DNA from: Labyrinthula sp. Ha
Taxonomy: Eukaryota > Sar > Bigyra > Labyrinthulida > Labyrinthulaceae
DNA: 64,000 nucleotides
Reading direction: 5' to 3'
NCBI GenBank assembly: GCA_015227615.1
Contig: JAALGZ010000013.1
Span: 434,001 to 498,000 of the forward strand
Part shown: one piece after another, positions 60,178-64,000 of the stretch
Layout of the letters: each line of letters begins with the position of its first letter
Numbering within the stretch: position 1 is the first letter of the stretch
Notes under the pieces: generated by a model
What the model saw: the letters and a program-made list of their open reading frames with translations, nothing else
The model's database searches: none
What the model was told of the DNA's origin: nothing
Translations under genes and position numbers: made by a program

Positions 60178-61995
60178 CTAGAACTTTGAGTACGAGCTAG
60201 ACTGCTCGAGATCAGAAAAGTAATGTTGCATGAATGATGCCATACCCAAAGCCAATGATATTGCTCTTGGAGATTCAATATATCCAAAACCATGATGTGC
60301 TAGGTGCATGTCCACAAATATGTCTTTAATTTCTTTTCCATCTTTGAACTCTGTGTCTCCGGAAATCTCTCTCCACTTTTTGAGGTTGTGATAAAACTCG
60401 CATGTTCCCTTGTGAGAAGTTAGAACATCAGTATTTCCATGCACTAGCAAGACAGGAGGTAGGCTCGACCCTCTGGACTTACCATCCTTGGCATTCTCGA
60501 TCTTCTCAAGAAGTAGATGATGGGGTGATAGCAATTGGTACAATTCGGGTGCACTGCTTACCTTCTTTCGTATCAATAAACTCTCCGCCAAAAAAGTTGT
60601 TTCTAAGCATAAAATATAGAAAAGAGCTTACGCTTTCTGATCCGAGTATCCGTAATTGACTGAATATTTGCTATCGCGTCTTCTGCCTTTCTGTCGTTTA
60701 CAAAGTCATGGTTTCCGTAGATATCGATCACGAGATCGATCTTGAACTTTTCAGCCGGTTCGTCTTTAAGTTCCTCTGGCTTAAACATGGGAAAGTCTTC
60801 AATATCGTTTGTCATTGCTTGCAAGGCAGAGATATGTCCTCCTGCGCTTTCGCCTCCAATGCAAACTTGATCTGGATCTCCACCATATTTTTCAATATTA
60901 CTCTTCACCCAATGAATTGCTCGCTTCATGTCAATAATAATTTCTGCCAGAGATACTTCAGGAGCCATTCTGTAGTTTGCTTTAACAAGTATGATGTTGA
61001 AATTTGCCGCCAGGAAATCTAAGGTGCCTCTGAGACCAAATTCTTTGCTGCAGGTCATCCACCCACCACCGTGAAAATAAATCAACACGGGTACCTTCTT
61101 TACTGAACCCGAACTAAGCTTACTAAGGTTAAATTTTCTTATTAGATCGTCGTTCCGCAATATATCCAAGTCCAACCATTCGGAAATTTTGCCCCTACCA
61201 AGCGTAATGAATGCTTTCTTCACTTTTTTCGGAAGCTCTTTGTAAATAGATAAAAGACTTGGATCAATTTTTTCCATTTCAGCATAGCTTTTGGTAAACC
61301 GCTTAGCAACCACTTCTTCTTCCTCTGACAGTTTGGTGCTTGGATAATGTAGACCTCTTTCATGCAACTTAAATTGTTTAATCGGAAGCAAAGACAAACA
61401 GAGAGCAAGAAAGGCACTTGGTTTCATTACGCTAATCTTCGTTGGATTCAAACTAGAATCAACTGCATTAACCTTCATCACGTTTAAAAATTCTGTACTT
61501 AAGCCTGACAATTTAAATGCCCTCCTGAATTCGAAGAATGAGTAGAAAGAAGTCCTGAGCAAATCTAACTGCAATCCTATCAAAGCAAGGTTCAGAAAAG
61601 CAAGAAATTTCGTCAACCTTTTAGCTGAAGATAGTCCCCAGTTGCCGTAAAACCTTCGGGCCAGAAACAGGCTAAACAGTTGGGCCAGGACTAAAGTATT
61701 AGAAACAAGGAACGACCTTACTAGTCATTTGTGGCTTCTCTGCAGCCAAAAATCCATGAGAAAAACCGACCAGGGACTCGACATAATGTGCTAGATAGGC
61801 AGAAACTGAACTTAGAAGTGCGGACGAGAGAAGCGAGTAAAAAACAAGCTTTCTCCCCAGAACGTAGAACACAATGCCAACTCTCTGTTTCAGTTTCCTT
61901 ATGTATTTTCTTATTAGACCTTCTTTCGGTGGCAAGTCATCTGTTAAAATGTCAAATGACTCGGTACCATTCAACCTTATCTTTCTGGAAGTCAT
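60178..61995 (-). CDS. Membrane-anchored HSL-type alpha/beta hydrolase, three exons
   Basis: Exons are 61995-61722, 61690-60632 and 60602-60178, separated by GT-AG introns of 31 nt (61691-61721) and 29 nt (60603-60631), giving 585 residues in one frame. An N-terminal membrane helix lies at about 47-68, after a basic region, followed by a second hydrophobic stretch around 95-140. The catalytic domain has the oxyanion motif HGGG at about 298-301, nucleophile Ser373 in GESAGG, and in exon 3 a likely Asp in HGNTD and His in HHGFG. This is the hormone-sensitive lipase (family IV) group, which includes arylacetamide deacetylase and steryl-acetate esterases, usually anchored to the endoplasmic reticulum. 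Its substrate is probably a lipid or acyl ester. It is convergent with EFL1; the two stop codons touch without any gap. Confidence 0.93.
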
Positions 61996-64000
61996 TCCTT
62001 ATTTCCGACTCTGTTTTCGGTGTATCTTTTGTGCTGATCGTTTATTATCTTTCTTAAATCTCTTTGGGGAAAATTTAGCATCTACAAATTCGGTAAAATT
62101 TTGGGCAGCTGATTTTTCAGCTGGGTTTCTCATCGCGCTTAACGGTAACTATCAGAATCGAATTTTGCAATACTGGCTTACCGTTATTACCGTTTAGAAG
62201 TTCTTAACGGATTGTGAAATTAATGGCAAAAAAGGTCAGAACAATAATTCCATGGTGTGCTAAATTTTTCTTAATTTGATATTTTCTTCAAGAACACCCT
62301 CTTTATGGTTCATGTTTGCTATTATTATTAGCCTATGTTTCTTGGAGGCTGCTCATAAACAAATATAGTGCTTATACTGCGCAGATATGTAACGGATCAG
62401 ATTAGTAGCAAATAGCTAGTCACGAAGTTGATGCGGGTTAAGTTTTCCTTGCTCATGTCTACAATGGTTCTATACTCGAATACTTAATAATATTTTGGCT
62501 ATTCTAATATTTTTCTGCTACTTTCGGCTAGACTTTCTTGGTTTTAACTTTAAGTATGACTAGAAAATGTATTGTTTGGTCAACCACCCAACGTATTACA
62601 ACCCGCAGTTACTTGTCGCTATATCCGATACTCTCTCATTAGCTCTGTTTAGTAATGAATCCATGATTATGTTTAAGAATAATAACACTAAGTGCTTTTA
62701 TTATGAGCCTATACCTATTTATCGTGAATAACGGCAAGATAAGAAACACTATTGTGAGAACAAAAAATTATGTGCTATGAAATGAGACGAATACGGACTA
62801 AAAATCCCAGCGATTCTGAGCGTATGAGATCAGAGATTTAATAAACATCTTAATTTTTATTGTGAAGTTGGAGCCCGCTCAAAGTCCTGACCATAAACGT
62901 AGTGAAGACAATAATATTTTTCCCCATAAGCTTCCATGCAAAGCACGAATTCTCTTACAAGTTACTGAATGGCAAAAAAATTCAGGCCGGTTTTGTATAA
63001 AAAATATGCTGATATTAGATTCTTAGCATGGTAAAATATCGAAGGATGACAAGAATACACTTTATTAAGTAACCGCTTCACGTCAAAAAGGACTTCTTCT
63101 CTCATGCCGCAACAGAACTATATTAAAAAATAGTTAAGGTTAAAAAAGCATTTACAAAAAAATAAAAATCCTTTGGTAGAATAATAATAAACAGCTACAA
63201 TAACGTGCTCTTTGTTTCTAGTATCCACTTTCGTTTTCATCCCTTCAAAGATATGAGCACCTAAGAACCTCAGATTTTACCAAGCATTCACACAAACCTC
63301 CGACCCAAGCTCAATGGAAAATACTCTGCCTCGAAGAAGAATTGTCATTAAAATAACTGTTTTTCTATCCAATAGACAGATTAAGCAATAAAAAAAAGCA
63401 CCAACAACTACTGCTGTATCCAACAAACGGCACTGAACCCAACCTTATTCTAGAATATTCCAAAAATGCTACTAAAAATTTATAGAGGACACAACTGCAA
63501 TATTCTTCAGAGAACATATATTTTAGCAGGTTATAATTAATTATAGTTTTTACGAGGCAAGAGTAAACAACTCTACTTCTTAGTTTGAATAATGTCTCCA
63601 GCATTGGATTTGTTCGATTACACCATTTTTCTGAGGTTTTTAAATCTTTCAAGGCTGCTAAGCTATAGCGGCTAAAGGGTCACATTAGGGGTTATCACTT
63701 AATAGAAAAATAATGTAGCAATTTCTGTGAGAAACGCAATTATTCTCGTGCCTTTCTCTTGACAAGACTGTCATATAACCTAGTTTGGTTAGGTGATCCC
63801 ACCTAGCCATAAATTTGACTTCAAACTGCCCAATTTTCTAGTAGAGGCATTTCAAGTTCACCAAATATGAATGTTCAAGAGGCGAGTCATTGGATATTTA
63901 TTCTTGATGTACTAAGTTCTCCCACTTCGATAGATGTGGAAAGGAAAACCAACCCAAAATAAATTGACTTCCACAGAAAAAGTTTTGGGGCTTAACATAC
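61996..64000. other. Gene-poor stretch to window end
   Basis: No convincing gene. The first few hundred bases upstream of 61995 presumably hold the hydrolase promoter. A 95-codon frame at 63365-63652 (-) begins with TTG, has hydrophobic patches and no motif; it is not called. Confidence 0.5.

Noticed and set aside
63365-63652. 95-codon minus-strand frame near the window end
   Set aside because: It starts with TTG, has no ATG-supported model and no domain.

Overview
The window looks like nuclear DNA of a unicellular eukaryote, probably from a flagellated or flagellate-derived lineage. It is AT-rich, uses the standard genetic code (TAA, TAG and TGA all end genes), and has eukaryote-only genes: an ARF GTPase, two centrins, RNF32, a dynamin-like GTPase, EFL1, a LIM protein and a telobox Myb. 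Centrins and the double-RING RNF32 are typical of organisms with basal bodies. The multi-exon genes are interrupted only by GT-AG introns of 28 to 32 nt, eight of which can be placed exactly from reading frame and conserved protein sequence. That is near the lower size limit for spliceosomal introns. The species cannot be named from the sequence; lineages with such introns are few (Blastocystis-like stramenopiles and some parasitic protists are possibilities).

Layout. 1-6.5 kb: no gene seen. 6.5-7.8 kb: polytopic membrane protein (-). 10.8 kb: tRNA-Ala. 11.6-13.3 kb: telobox Myb protein and an unidentified 161-aa protein (both -), with a 34-bp tandem repeat carrying CRE-type TGACGTCA sites between them. 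13.3-20.9 kb: gene desert. 20.9-22.0 kb: short-chain dehydrogenase (-). 24.9 kb: small single-pass membrane protein. 26.2-28.6 kb: LIM protein with a Nudix-like tail, and ARF (both -). 28.8 kb: tRNA-Cys. 30.2-35.3 kb: the densest cluster, with two tandem centrins, RNF32, DTD on the opposite strand overlapping RNF32 at the stop codons, and a dynamin-like GTPase diverging from DTD. 35.3-41.2 kb: desert. 41.2-43.4 kb: a nearly intact hAT transposon with terminal inverted repeats and an 8-bp target duplication. 45.8-46.8 kb: seven-helix membrane protein. 48.6-51.2 kb: a 5'-truncated LINE. 51.2-57.3 kb: desert with unidentified coding remnants. 57.3-62.0 kb: EFL1 and a membrane-anchored alpha/beta hydrolase, tail to tail with abutting stop codons.

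The genes do not form one pathway. Loose themes are basal body or cilium (centrins, RNF32), membrane traffic (ARF, dynamin-like protein), and translation quality or ribosome maturation (DTD, EFL1, two tRNAs). The most unusual points are the uniform tiny introns, the contrast between zero-gap convergent gene pairs and multi-kilobase deserts, the LIM plus degenerate-Nudix protein, a divergent second centrin, a coiled-coil tail on DTD, and a phased array of CRE sites upstream of a telobox Myb gene. I found no clearly new multi-gene system.
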